This document shows positions 1 through 7,178 of a stretch of 18,208 nucleotides of DNA, piece after piece. This DNA comes from Bacteroidales bacterium. Lineage in GTDB: Bacteria > Bacteroidota > Bacteroidia > Bacteroidales > UBA932. Position 1 is the stretch's first letter. Every line of letters begins with the position of its first letter. The stretch spans positions 1-18,208 of the forward strand of contig JAFZWC010000059.1 in the NCBI GenBank assembly GCA_017617475.1, written 5' to 3'. The notes beneath the pieces are model-generated. The model was given only the letters and a program-made list of their open reading frames with translations, ran no database searches and had not been told where the DNA came from. The translations under genes and the position numbers were made by a program.

Positions 1-1134
1 GATGGGCTGCACGGTGTCGTAAGCCTGTTCGCGGGAGAGGCCCTTGGAGATGAGGGCGTTCATTACGCGCTGGGCGAAGATGACTCCGCGGGTGCGGTAG
101 ATGTTGGCCAGCATGGTCTCCGGATACACCACCAGGTTTTCCAGAATGCCCTTGAAGCGGGTGAGCATGTAGTCCAGCAGTTCGGTGGCGTCCGGAAGGA
201 CAATACGCTCGGTGCTGGAGTGGGAGATGTCACGCTCGTGCCAGAGGGCTACGTTCTCGTAGGCCGTGGCCATATAACCGCGCATCACGCGCGCGCAACC
301 GCAGATGTTCTCGCTGCTGATGGGATTGCGCTTGTGAGGCATGGCGCTGGAGCCTTTCTGTCCTTTGCGGAAGGCTTCCTCCACCTCGCGGACCTCTGTG
401 CGCTGCAGGTTGCGGACCTCGAAGGCCATCTGCTCCAGGGTGGCGGCAATCAGGGCCAGGGCGCCCACGTAGCAGGCGTGGCGGTCACGCTGCAGCACCT
501 GGGTAGAGATATTGGCCGATGCGATGCCCAGTTTCTCACATACATAGTCCTGGATGAAGGGCGGGATATTGGCGAAGTTGCCTACGGCGCCGCTCATCTT
601 TCCGGCTTCCACGCCGGCGGCGGCATATTGGAAACGCTCGATGTTGCGCTTCATTTCCTCGTACCAGAGGGCCCATTTGAGGCCGAAGCTGGTAATGTCG
701 GCATGAATGCCATGCGTGCGGCCGATGCAGGGTGTGGCTTTAAATTCTAATGCACGCGCGCGCAAGACCTCCTGGAAATCCTTCAGGTCCTGCAGGAGGA
801 TGGCGTTGGCCTGCTTGAGCAGATAACCGTTGGCCGTGTCCACCACGTCGGTGGAGGTGAGGCCGTAGTGGACCCACTTGCGCTCCTCGCCCAGGCTCTC
901 GCTCACGGCACGGGTGAAAGCCACCACGTCGTGGCGGGTCTGCTCCTCGATTTCCCGGATGCGGGATACTTCGAAGCGGGCGTTGGCGCGGATTTTCTCC
1001 ACATCCTCGGCAGGAATGACGCCCAGTTTGCTCCAGGCTTCGCAGGAAAGGGTTTCAACTTCCAGGTAGGCGCCGAACTTGTTTTCTTCCGTCCAGACGT
1101 CCCGCATCACTTTCCGGGAATAGCGGTCGATCAT
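1..1134 (-). CDS. purB: Adenylosuccinate lyase PurB (3' end outside window)
   Basis: Adenylosuccinate lyase cleaves SAICAR to AICAR plus fumarate and adenylosuccinate to AMP plus fumarate, in the cytoplasm. I translated the minus strand from ATG at 1134; 378 codons lie in the window and the last roughly 55 residues run off the left edge. It begins [10 protein letters not shown] and matches the B. subtilis-type family closely. The general-acid/base histidines fall in [13 protein letters not shown] (His68) and GRTHGIHA (His141). The mobile signature loop [11 protein letters not shown] begins at Ser262, the catalytic serine position. These numbers coincide with the B. subtilis enzyme, so no insertions are evident. 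Only 2 nt separate the start from the stop of the upstream long purC, so the two are surely co-transcribed. From memory, Bacteroides species usually carry the longer E. coli-type PurB, so this subtype may be a lineage difference or a transfer. The assignment itself is very secure. Confidence 0.97.
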   Translation of the reverse strand, partial: MIDRYSRKVMRDVWTEENKFGAYLEVETLSCEAWSKLGVIPAEDVEKIRANARFEVSRIREIEEQTRHDVVAFTRAVSESLGEERKWVHYGLTSTDVVDTANGYLLKQANAILLQDLKDFQEVLRARALEFKATPCIGRTHGIHADITSFGLKWALWYEEMKRNIERFQYAAAGVEAGKMSGAVGNFANIPPFIQDYVCEKLGIASANISTQVLQRDRHACYVGALALIAATLEQMAFEVRNLQRTEVREVEEAFRKGQKGSSAMPHKRNPISSENICGCARVMRGYMATAYENVALWHERDISHSSTERIVLPDATELLDYMLTRFKGILENLVVYPETMLANIYRTRGVIFAQRVMNALISKGLSREQAYDTVQPI

Positions 1135-1136
1135 AG

Positions 1137-2081
1137 CTATTTGTTTTGAAGGAAATTCAGGATGTTGTTCTGGATACGCTTGGCGATGTCTTCAGACTCG
1201 GCCTTCTGGAAGGGGATGTCGCTCAGTTTATTGTAGAGCTCGATGTAACGCTCGGTGATTCCGTTGACCACCTCGGGCGTCATTTCGGGAACCTTCTGGC
1301 CTTCCTTGCCCTGGAAACCGCCGGCCATGAGCCACTCGCGGACAAACTCCTTGGAGAGCTGCTTCTGGTGCTCTCCCTTGGCCAGGCGCTCGGCGTAGCC
1401 TTCGGCATAGAAATAACGGGAAGAATCCGGGGTGTGAATCTCGTCCATCAGATAGATTTGGCCGTCTTTTTTGCCGAACTCGTACTTGGTGTCCACCAGG
1501 ATGAGGCCTTTCTTTGCGGCAATCTCCGTTCCGCGCTGGAACAGGGCCAGGGTGTATTTCTCCAACTGCTCGTATTCTTCGGCAGGGACGATGCCCCGGG
1601 CTATGATTTCTTCCTTGCTGATGTCCTCATCGTGTCCTTCGGCCGCCTTGGTGGTGGGGGTGATGATGGGATGGGGAAGCTTTTCGTTTTCGCGCAGGCC
1701 TTCGGGAAGCGTGACGCCGCAGAGGGTGCGGTTTCCGGCTTTGTACTCGCGCCAGGCGTGGCCGGCGAGGTAACCGCGCACTACCATTTCTACCTTGTAA
1801 GGTTCGCAGCGGTAGCCGATGGTGACCATGGGATCCGGAACGGCCACCTTCCAGTTGGGAAGGATGTCATCCGTCAGATCCAGGAACTGGGCGGCCAGCT
1901 GGTTAAGGACCTGGCCTTTGCAGGGAATGCCTTCCGGGAGAACCACGTCGAAGGCCGAAATGCGGTCGGTAGCCACCATTACAAGGTAGCCACTGTTGAG
2001 GAAGTAAACGTCGCGGACTTTTCCCGTGTACTTGGATTCCTGACCGGGAAGAATGAAATCAGTTTTTACAACGGCTTTCAT
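1137..2081 (-). CDS. purC: SAICAR synthetase, long Bacteroides/ADE1-like form (first purC)
   Basis: This enzyme condenses CAIR with aspartate using ATP to give SAICAR, in the cytoplasm. The protein is 314 aa from ATG 2081 (MKAVVKTDF). An upstream in-frame start at 2129 would add 16 residues, but it lies inside the promoter, so I reject it. Motifs seen are GKVRDVY (about residues 20-26, the ATP-binding glycine/lysine loop), [43 protein letters not shown], and [12 protein letters not shown] near residue 215. Length and C-terminal extension fit the long eukaryote-ADE1-like PurC typical of Bacteroidota rather than the 240-aa form. All family motifs I can check are intact. It heads a purC-purB pair transcribed leftward from a Bacteroidota promoter whose predicted start lies only about 11-14 nt before the ATG. 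A second, short purC lies in the divergent operon. Confidence 0.97.
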   Translation of the reverse strand: MKAVVKTDFILPGQESKYTGKVRDVYFLNSGYLVMVATDRISAFDVVLPEGIPCKGQVLNQLAAQFLDLTDDILPNWKVAVPDPMVTIGYRCEPYKVEMVVRGYLAGHAWREYKAGNRTLCGVTLPEGLRENEKLPHPIITPTTKAAEGHDEDISKEEIIARGIVPAEEYEQLEKYTLALFQRGTEIAAKKGLILVDTKYEFGKKDGQIYLMDEIHTPDSSRYFYAEGYAERLAKGEHQKQLSKEFVREWLMAGGFQGKEGQKVPEMTPEVVNGITERYIELYNKLSDIPFQKAESEDIAKRIQNNILNFLQNK

Positions 2082-2098
2082 GATATAGAGATTACGTG

Positions 2099-2129
2099 CA
2101 AAGTTACGTCCCAATTCTCGCTTGTGCAA
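2099..2129 (-). promoter_or_regulatory. Bacteroidota-type promoter for purC-purB
   Basis: Read on the minus strand, a -33 TTG (2129-2127) is followed by 20 nt and then TAACTTTG (2106-2099). That is a full match to the Bacteroidota primary sigma -7 consensus TAnnTTTG with the preferred 19-21 nt spacing. Transcription would begin near 2092-2095, giving a very short leader before the purC ATG at 2081. No Shine-Dalgarno sequence is evident, as is usual in this phylum. Confidence 0.75.
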
Positions 2130-2188
2130 GTTTTATATAAAAAACTTTATTAACAGGAAAATGTTGACAAAAAAACCGTGGGGGTTTC

Positions 2189-2219
2189 TTGTAAGTATCG
2201 CCGCTTCGTTGTACCTTTG
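2189..2219 (+). promoter_or_regulatory. Bacteroidota-type promoter for the purE operon
   Basis: A -33 TTG at 2189-2191, a 20-nt spacer and TACCTTTG at 2212-2219 match the Bacteroidota promoter consensus exactly at the fixed positions. The predicted start is about 2224-2227, giving a leader of roughly 30 nt before purE. The geometry is the same as that of the divergent purC promoter. The two -33 elements are 59 bp apart, separated by AT-rich DNA (2130-2188) that could hold a shared operator. I see no Firmicute PurBox there. Confidence 0.78.
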
Positions 2220-2257
2220 TGCTTTGTTTTTTAGTAGTATCTAATCGGACCCTCGCG

Positions 2258-2725
2258 ATGAAAGTTTCAGTAATTATGGGAAGCGCCAGTGACTGGGACG
2301 TTATGGCCCCCTGCTGCGCCACCCTGGAGGAATTCGGCATCCCTTACGAGAAGCGCGTCCTCAGCGCCCACCGCAATCCCGGCCCCCTGGCAGAATACGT
2401 AGCCTCCCTGCCGGACAAAGGATGTGAAATTGTCATCGCCGGCGCCGGTGGGGCCGCCCACCTGCCCGGAGTCATCGCCGCCTACACCACCCTCCCGGTC
2501 ATCGGGATTCCGGTGAAATCCAAGGCGCTCAACGGATTGGACTCCCTCCTGTCCATCGTCCAGATGCCCTCCGGTATTCCCGTAGCCACCATGGCCATTG
2601 ACGGTGCCAAGAATGCAGCCCTCTACGCTGTATCCATCCTGGCCCTCCAGGATAAAGGCCTGGCACAGAAACTCCAGCAGTTCCGCAAGGACCAGAGCGA
2701 TAAAGTACTCAATACAGTCATATAA
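2258..2725 (+). CDS. purE: N5-carboxyaminoimidazole ribonucleotide mutase PurE, class I
   Basis: PurE class I moves the carboxylate of N5-CAIR to C4, giving CAIR, and works with PurK. The protein is 155 aa from ATG 2258; the longer reading from GTG 2219 starts inside the promoter and is rejected. It shows the family layout: MGSASDWDVM (nucleotide-binding loop, residues 7-16), SAHRNP with the catalytic His38, then AGAGGAAHLPGVIAA and GLDSLLSIVQMPSGIPVATMAI. AHLPG and the overall pattern point to class I rather than the CO2-using class II. The usual SAHRTP motif reads SAHRNP here. The KSKALNGLDSLLSIVQMP stretch looks clostridial rather than Bacteroides-like. It is the first gene of the rightward operon, and a terminator-like hairpin begins 5 nt after its stop. 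No purK lies in the window. Confidence 0.96.
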   Translation: MKVSVIMGSASDWDVMAPCCATLEEFGIPYEKRVLSAHRNPGPLAEYVASLPDKGCEIVIAGAGGAAHLPGVIAAYTTLPVIGIPVKSKALNGLDSLLSIVQMPSGIPVATMAIDGAKNAALYAVSILALQDKGLAQKLQQFRKDQSDKVLNTVI

Positions 2726-2729
2726 CATC

Positions 2730-2769
2730 ATGCCCACCCCGCACGCACGCCCGGTGGGCATCCTTTTTT
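2730..2769 (+). terminator. Intrinsic terminator-like hairpin between purE and purL
   Basis: ATGCCCACC (2730-2738) pairs perfectly with GGTGGGCAT (2753-2761) across a 14-nt loop, followed by CC and six T residues (2764-2769). The structure has the form of a Rho-independent terminator. It begins 4 nt after the purE stop and ends 6 nt before the purL ATG. I find no promoter between it and purL, so purL and everything downstream seem to depend on read-through. It may act as an attenuator that sets purE above the later genes. Confidence 0.7.
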
Positions 2770-2775
2770 ATTAGA

Positions 2776-5700
2776 ATGCAACAACCCAGGAGATTATTTG
2801 TAGAGAAGCGGGAAGGCTTCCGCGTGGAGGCCTCCAGCCTGCTCAGGGATTTCAACGAGAACCTGTCCCTTTCCCTCGGCAGCCTGAGACTGGTCAACGT
2901 ATACGACCTGTTCGGCTTCTCCGACGAATTGGTAGAAAAGTGCCGGTACACCGTATTCGGCGAAACCGTCACCGACAGCGTTACGGACACTCTTCCGTCC
3001 GCGGGCAAATGCCTGGCCGTGGAATACCTGCCCGGCCAGTTTGACCAGCGTGCCTCATCGGCCGTGGACTGCGTCCATCTGATTGACCCTGAGGCCGACG
3101 TCCAAATCAAGAGCGCCCGCCTGCTGGTGTTTGACGAATCCATTACGCCCGAAGAGCTGGAGCGTGTGGCGCATTACTTCATCAACCCGGTGGAGAGCCG
3201 CCGCAAGGACATGAGCGTCCTCTCCCTGGCCGACAAGGCCGACGTGAAGCCCCTGGAAGACCTTTCCGGCTTCACCGACATGCAGGAAGCCGACTTCGGC
3301 CCTTTCTGCAAGAGCCACGGCCTGGCCATGAATACCGACGACCTTCGTGAAGTGGTTACCTATTTCCGGAAGGAAGGCCGCAACCCCAGCGAGACGGAAC
3401 TCCGCATCCTGGACACCTACTGGAGCGACCACTGCCGCCACACCACCTTTACCTCCGAGCTGGAGGAAATCACCGTGGACGAATCGTTCATGAAGGCCGA
3501 GATGGAAGAATCCCTGGCCCTTTTCCACCGCATGAGAAAGGAGCTGGGCCGAAGCGAAAAGCCCCTCTGCCTCATGGAACTGGCCACCATCGGCGCCCGC
3601 TGGCTGCGCAAGCAGGGCAAACTGGAAGACTTGGAGCAGAGCGAAGAGAACAATGCGTGCAGCATCTTCGTGAACGTGGACGTGGACGGCCGCATGGAAA
3701 AGTGGCTGCTGCAGTTCAAGAACGAAACCCATAACCATCCCACGGAGATTGAGCCTTTCGGCGGTGCAGCCACCTGTCTGGGCGGCGCCATCCGTGACCC
3801 TCTTTCCGGCCGTGCCTATGTGTATCAGGCCATGCGCGTTACCGGTGCGGGCAATATCTGCGCCCCCGTCAGCGCCACCATTCCCGGAAAACTGCCCCAG
3901 CGCATGATTTCCAAGAAGGCGGCAGCCGGCTATTCCAGCTACGGCAACCAGATTGGCCTGGCCACCACGCACGTGCGTGAGGTTTATTCTGAAGGTTATA
4001 CCGCCAAGCGCATGGAGATTGGCGCAGTGGCCGGAGCCGTGAAGGCCGAGAACGTGCGCCGCGAAAGTCCCGCTGCAGGCGACGTAATCCTGCTGCTGGG
4101 TGGCCGGACGGGCCGCGACGGCATTGGAGGAGCCACGGGTTCGTCCAAGGAACACACAGAGGCATCCCTGGAAACCTGCGGCAGCGAGGTGCAGAAGGGT
4201 AACGCCCCCGAGGAGCGTCAGCTCCAGCGTCTCTTCCGCCGTCCGGAAGTGACCCGCCTCATCAAGAAGTCCAACGACTTCGGCGCCGGCGGCGTGAGTG
4301 TGGCCATCGGCGAATTGGCCGGCGGCCTGGACATCTATCTGGACCGTGTGCCCGCCAAATACGCCGGCCTCAATGCCACGGAACTGGCCATCTCCGAGTC
4401 CCAGGAGCGTATGGCCGTGGTGGTGGAAGCCGCCCGCAAGGAAGAATTCATGGCCCTTTGTGCGGCCGATAATATAGAGGTAACCTACGTGGCCGATGTT
4501 ACGGCGAGGGGGCGTATGCGCATGTTCTTCCATGGAGAACAGGTGTGCGACCTTTCCCGCGAATTCATTGACAGCGCCGGTGCCAAACACTATGCCAAGG
4601 CCGCCGTGGGGGCTGTGGAAAACGTGAATCCCTTCACCCGCCAGCCTGCCGGCAAGAGCCTGGAAGAGAAACTGACGGCCGTGATGGGCAGCCCCAACGT
4701 GGCTTCCCAGAAGGGCCTGGTCGAGATGTTCGACTCCACCATCGGCCGCTCCACCGTGCTCATGCCTTACGGAGGCGCCCGCCAGGCCACGGAGACGCAG
4801 GTTTCCGTACAGAAACTGCCCGTGGACGGTTACACCGATACCGCCAGCGTGATGGCTTTCGGCTACAATCCGGACCTGGCCCTGTGGAGCCCTTATCACA
4901 GCGCCGCGTATGCCGTGGTGGAAGCCTGCACCAAGCTTTCCTGCTGCGGGGCCGATTATTCCCGCATGCGCTTCTCGTACCAGGAGTACTTCGAGCGCAT
5001 GACCTCCGATCCCCATACCTGGGGCAAGCCGCTGAGCGCCCTTCTGGGTGCCCTCAAGATGCAGGCGGCCCTGGGCCTGCCTTCCATCGGCGGCAAGGAT
5101 TCCATGAGCGGCACCTTCGAGCACCTGCATGTCCCGCCCACCCTGGTGGCCTTCGGCATCACCACCGTGGACGCCAAAACGGTGATTTCCCCGGAATTCA
5201 AGAAGGCCGGCAACAAGATTTATCTGCTCAAGCATACGCCCCTTCCCAATTATATGCCCGATACGGACCAGCTCCAGACCAACTGGACCTGGCTGCGCAA
5301 ACAGATTGAGGCCGGGAAGGTGGTGTCGGCGTGGTCGCTCAGTTACGGCGGCGTGGCCGAAGCCCTGGTGAAGATGGCCATGGGCAACGCTCTGGGCGTC
5401 AAGGTATCCGTTCCGGAAGAAGATCTCTTCTCCCTGGGTTACGGCTCCGTGGTGTTGGAGGCCGCCTGTGAACTGGACGGCGCCAGCCTGCTGGGCGAGG
5501 TAACGGCCGAAGGTATCTGCATCAACGGTACCTGCATGGCCCTGGAGACGCTGGAAAAGGCTTATGAAGGCAAGTACTTCAAGCTCTATCCTCCGCGCGT
5601 GAAACCCGCGTTTGACGAGCCCGTTCCTACGGTAGCTCCAAAGGCTTTTGATGCGGTCAACCTGGTGTTCCCGGGTGCTCCGGTTGAACATCCGGTGGTT

Positions 5701-6462
5701 TGCATGCCAGTTTTCCCCGGTACCAACTGCGACTATGACACCGCCAAGGCCTTCCGCAAAGCGGGGGCCGAGGTGCGTCCCTTCGTATTCCGCAACCTTA
5801 CTCCGGAAGCTGTCCTTTCCTCCATTGAGGAGCTGTCCAGGCGCATCGGCGAAAGCCATATCCTGGCTTTCTGCGGCGGCTTCTCTTCCGGCGACGAGCC
5901 CGACGGCAGCGGCAAGTTCATTGCCAGCGTAATCGGCAACGCCAAGGTAGATGCCGCCATTTCGGCCCTTATCAAGCGTGGCGGCCTTATCCTGGGTATC
6001 TGCAACGGTTTCCAGGCCCTGGTCAAGAGCGGCCTGCTGCCCTATGGCAAGACGGGTTGTGTGACTCCGGATTCTCCCACCCTCTTCCGCAACGACATCA
6101 ACCGTCACGTCTCCCTGATGGCTACCACCGAGGTGGCTTCCGTGAACTCCCCCTGGCTGGCCGGCATGCAAAAAGGCGAGTGCCACAGCATAGCCTTCAG
6201 CCACGGCGAGGGCAAGTTCGTGGTAGGGGAGGAACTGGCCCGGGAGCTCTTTGCCCGCGGTCAGGTGGCCTTCCGCTATGTGGACAATCCCAACGGCTCC
6301 CATTATGACATCGAGGGCATCCTGAGTCCCGACGGCCATATCCTGGGCAAGATGGGCCACTCCGAACGCTTCGAAAACAACCTTTTCAAGAATATCAGCG
6401 GCAACTGCTGCCAGCCCATTTTCCAGAACGCAGTGAATTATTTCCGTAAAACGAACGCATAA
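2776..6462 (+). CDS. purL: Phosphoribosylformylglycinamidine synthase PurL, single-chain clade II form
   Basis: FGAM synthase converts FGAR, glutamine and ATP to FGAM. The 1228-aa chain is the single-polypeptide clostridial/Bacteroides form. It has an N-terminal PurS-like region (from RRLFVEKREGF) and a linker with YWSDHCRHTTF (215-225). Two AIR-synthase-like halves follow, with ETHNHPTEIEPFGGAA (317-332) and GGKDSMSG (772-779). A class I glutamine amidotransferase starts near residue 972 (HPVVCMPVFPGTNCDYD). The glutaminase triad is visible: nucleophile Cys1076 in GICNGFQAL, then His1195 and Glu1197 in GHSER. So this glutaminase looks intact, unlike that of PurF two genes downstream. The start is fixed by the family N-terminus, though it follows the terminator hairpin by only 6 nt. 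The stop overlaps the next start as TAATG, implying translational coupling. Confidence 0.97.
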   Translation: MQQPRRLFVEKREGFRVEASSLLRDFNENLSLSLGSLRLVNVYDLFGFSDELVEKCRYTVFGETVTDSVTDTLPSAGKCLAVEYLPGQFDQRASSAVDCVHLIDPEADVQIKSARLLVFDESITPEELERVAHYFINPVESRRKDMSVLSLADKADVKPLEDLSGFTDMQEADFGPFCKSHGLAMNTDDLREVVTYFRKEGRNPSETELRILDTYWSDHCRHTTFTSELEEITVDESFMKAEMEESLALFHRMRKELGRSEKPLCLMELATIGARWLRKQGKLEDLEQSEENNACSIFVNVDVDGRMEKWLLQFKNETHNHPTEIEPFGGAATCLGGAIRDPLSGRAYVYQAMRVTGAGNICAPVSATIPGKLPQRMISKKAAAGYSSYGNQIGLATTHVREVYSEGYTAKRMEIGAVAGAVKAENVRRESPAAGDVILLLGGRTGRDGIGGATGSSKEHTEASLETCGSEVQKGNAPEERQLQRLFRRPEVTRLIKKSNDFGAGGVSVAIGELAGGLDIYLDRVPAKYAGLNATELAISESQERMAVVVEAARKEEFMALCAADNIEVTYVADVTARGRMRMFFHGEQVCDLSREFIDSAGAKHYAKAAVGAVENVNPFTRQPAGKSLEEKLTAVMGSPNVASQKGLVEMFDSTIGRSTVLMPYGGARQATETQVSVQKLPVDGYTDTASVMAFGYNPDLALWSPYHSAAYAVVEACTKLSCCGADYSRMRFSYQEYFERMTSDPHTWGKPLSALLGALKMQAALGLPSIGGKDSMSGTFEHLHVPPTLVAFGITTVDAKTVISPEFKKAGNKIYLLKHTPLPNYMPDTDQLQTNWTWLRKQIEAGKVVSAWSLSYGGVAEALVKMAMGNALGVKVSVPEEDLFSLGYGSVVLEAACELDGASLLGEVTAEGICINGTCMALETLEKAYEGKYFKLYPPRVKPAFDEPVPTVAPKAFDAVNLVFPGAPVEHPVVCMPVFPGTNCDYDTAKAFRKAGAEVRPFVFRNLTPEAVLSSIEELSRRIGESHILAFCGGFSSGDEPDGSGKFIASVIGNAKVDAAISALIKRGGLILGICNGFQALVKSGLLPYGKTGCVTPDSPTLFRNDINRHVSLMATTEVASVNSPWLAGMQKGECHSIAFSHGEGKFVVGEELARELFARGQVAFRYVDNPNGSHYDIEGILSPDGHILGKMGHSERFENNLFKNISGNCCQPIFQNAVNYFRKTNA

Positions 6463-7178
6463 TGCAAAAGAGAGAACTCATCTTCAAAGGAAACGAGAAA
6501 CAGGTTTTCGCTACCGATGACCCGAATCAGGTGATCTTCCGTTATACGGATGTCACCGTGGCCTACAACAACATCAAGCGGGCCCGTTTCGTGGGAAAGG
6601 GCGTGCTGGACAACCAGATTTCGGCCATCCTGCTGGACTATCTGAACCGGCACGGGATCGAGACCCACTTCATTGAGGTGGCGGGCCCGGACGAGCAGCT
6701 TTGCCGCAAGATTGAGATTATCCCTCTTCAGTTGGTGGTTCGCAACCGGCTTACGGCCTCGGAGGCGGCCCGCCTGGGCGTGGAAGACGGCTTCAAGCCC
6801 GGCAACACCGTTGTGGAAATGCGTTACAACAACGACGAACTGGGCGACCCGTTCATCAACGAAGACCTTGCGGTTGCCCTGGGCTTGATGAATTACGAGG
6901 AACTGGCCCACGTGAAGAAGGAGGCCCTGCAGGCCAACGAGCTGCTGGGCGAATACCTCCACCGGGCGGGCATCGAACTGGTGGACATGCGTCTGGAGTT
7001 CGGCCGGGCTTCCGACAACGGACACATCATCATCTCCGACGAAATATCCCCCGATACCTGCCGCTTATGGGACGAGGCTACCGGCGAGAAACTGGACAAG
7101 GACCGTTTCCGCCTGGACCTGAGCGACGTGGTTGCCAGTTATAAGATTGTTCTTGACAGACTTAACCAGTTACAATAA
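6462..7178 (+). CDS. purC: Short-form SAICAR synthetase-like protein (second, divergent purC)
   Basis: This 238-aa protein belongs to the short bacterial SAICAR synthetase family. Family marks include VVRNRLTAS (Arg94, Ser100), NNDELGDPFINED, DEISPDTCRLWD (193-204) and EKLDKDRFRLDL. It departs from the family at usually conserved points. The N-terminal GKAK nucleotide-binding motif reads GNEK (10-13), the SATAFN-type substrate segment reads TVAYNN, AGS reads TAS, and the Lys of LVDFKLEFG is Arg177. Whether it remains active cannot be told from sequence. It is translationally coupled on both sides by TAATG overlaps (purL stop/start, and stop/purF start). Because a normal-looking long purC lies in the divergent operon, this copy could be redundant, specialised or drifting. 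Family membership is sure; activity is not. Confidence 0.9.
   Translation: MQKRELIFKGNEKQVFATDDPNQVIFRYTDVTVAYNNIKRARFVGKGVLDNQISAILLDYLNRHGIETHFIEVAGPDEQLCRKIEIIPLQLVVRNRLTASEAARLGVEDGFKPGNTVVEMRYNNDELGDPFINEDLAVALGLMNYEELAHVKKEALQANELLGEYLHRAGIELVDMRLEFGRASDNGHIIISDEISPDTCRLWDEATGEKLDKDRFRLDLSDVVASYKIVLDRLNQLQ

Noticed and set aside
2082..2129. Extended 16-residue N-terminus for the long purC
   Set aside because: It overlaps the whole predicted promoter, and the protein family starts at MKA.
1146..2153. 335-aa plus-strand frame opposite the long purC
   Set aside because: It is a mirror of the purC codons and has no family motifs; it also runs through the promoter.
2164..2169. TTGACA resembling an E. 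coli -35 box
   Set aside because: There is no -10 TATAAT at the right distance, and the Bacteroidota-type promoter nearby explains transcription better.
2173..2187. Small hairpin AAACC-GTGGG-GGTTT in the divergent region
   Set aside because: The 5-bp stem has no T-tract and could arise by chance in AT-rich DNA.
2219..2257. GTG start for purE upstream of 2258
   Set aside because: It lies on the last base of the predicted -7 element, so it would not be in the transcript; family length fits ATG 2258.
3055..6360. 1101-aa open frame on the minus strand opposite purL
   Set aside because: It is a codon-bias shadow of purL: His/Gly/Ala-rich low-complexity protein with no domains, while the plus frame has all PurL motifs.
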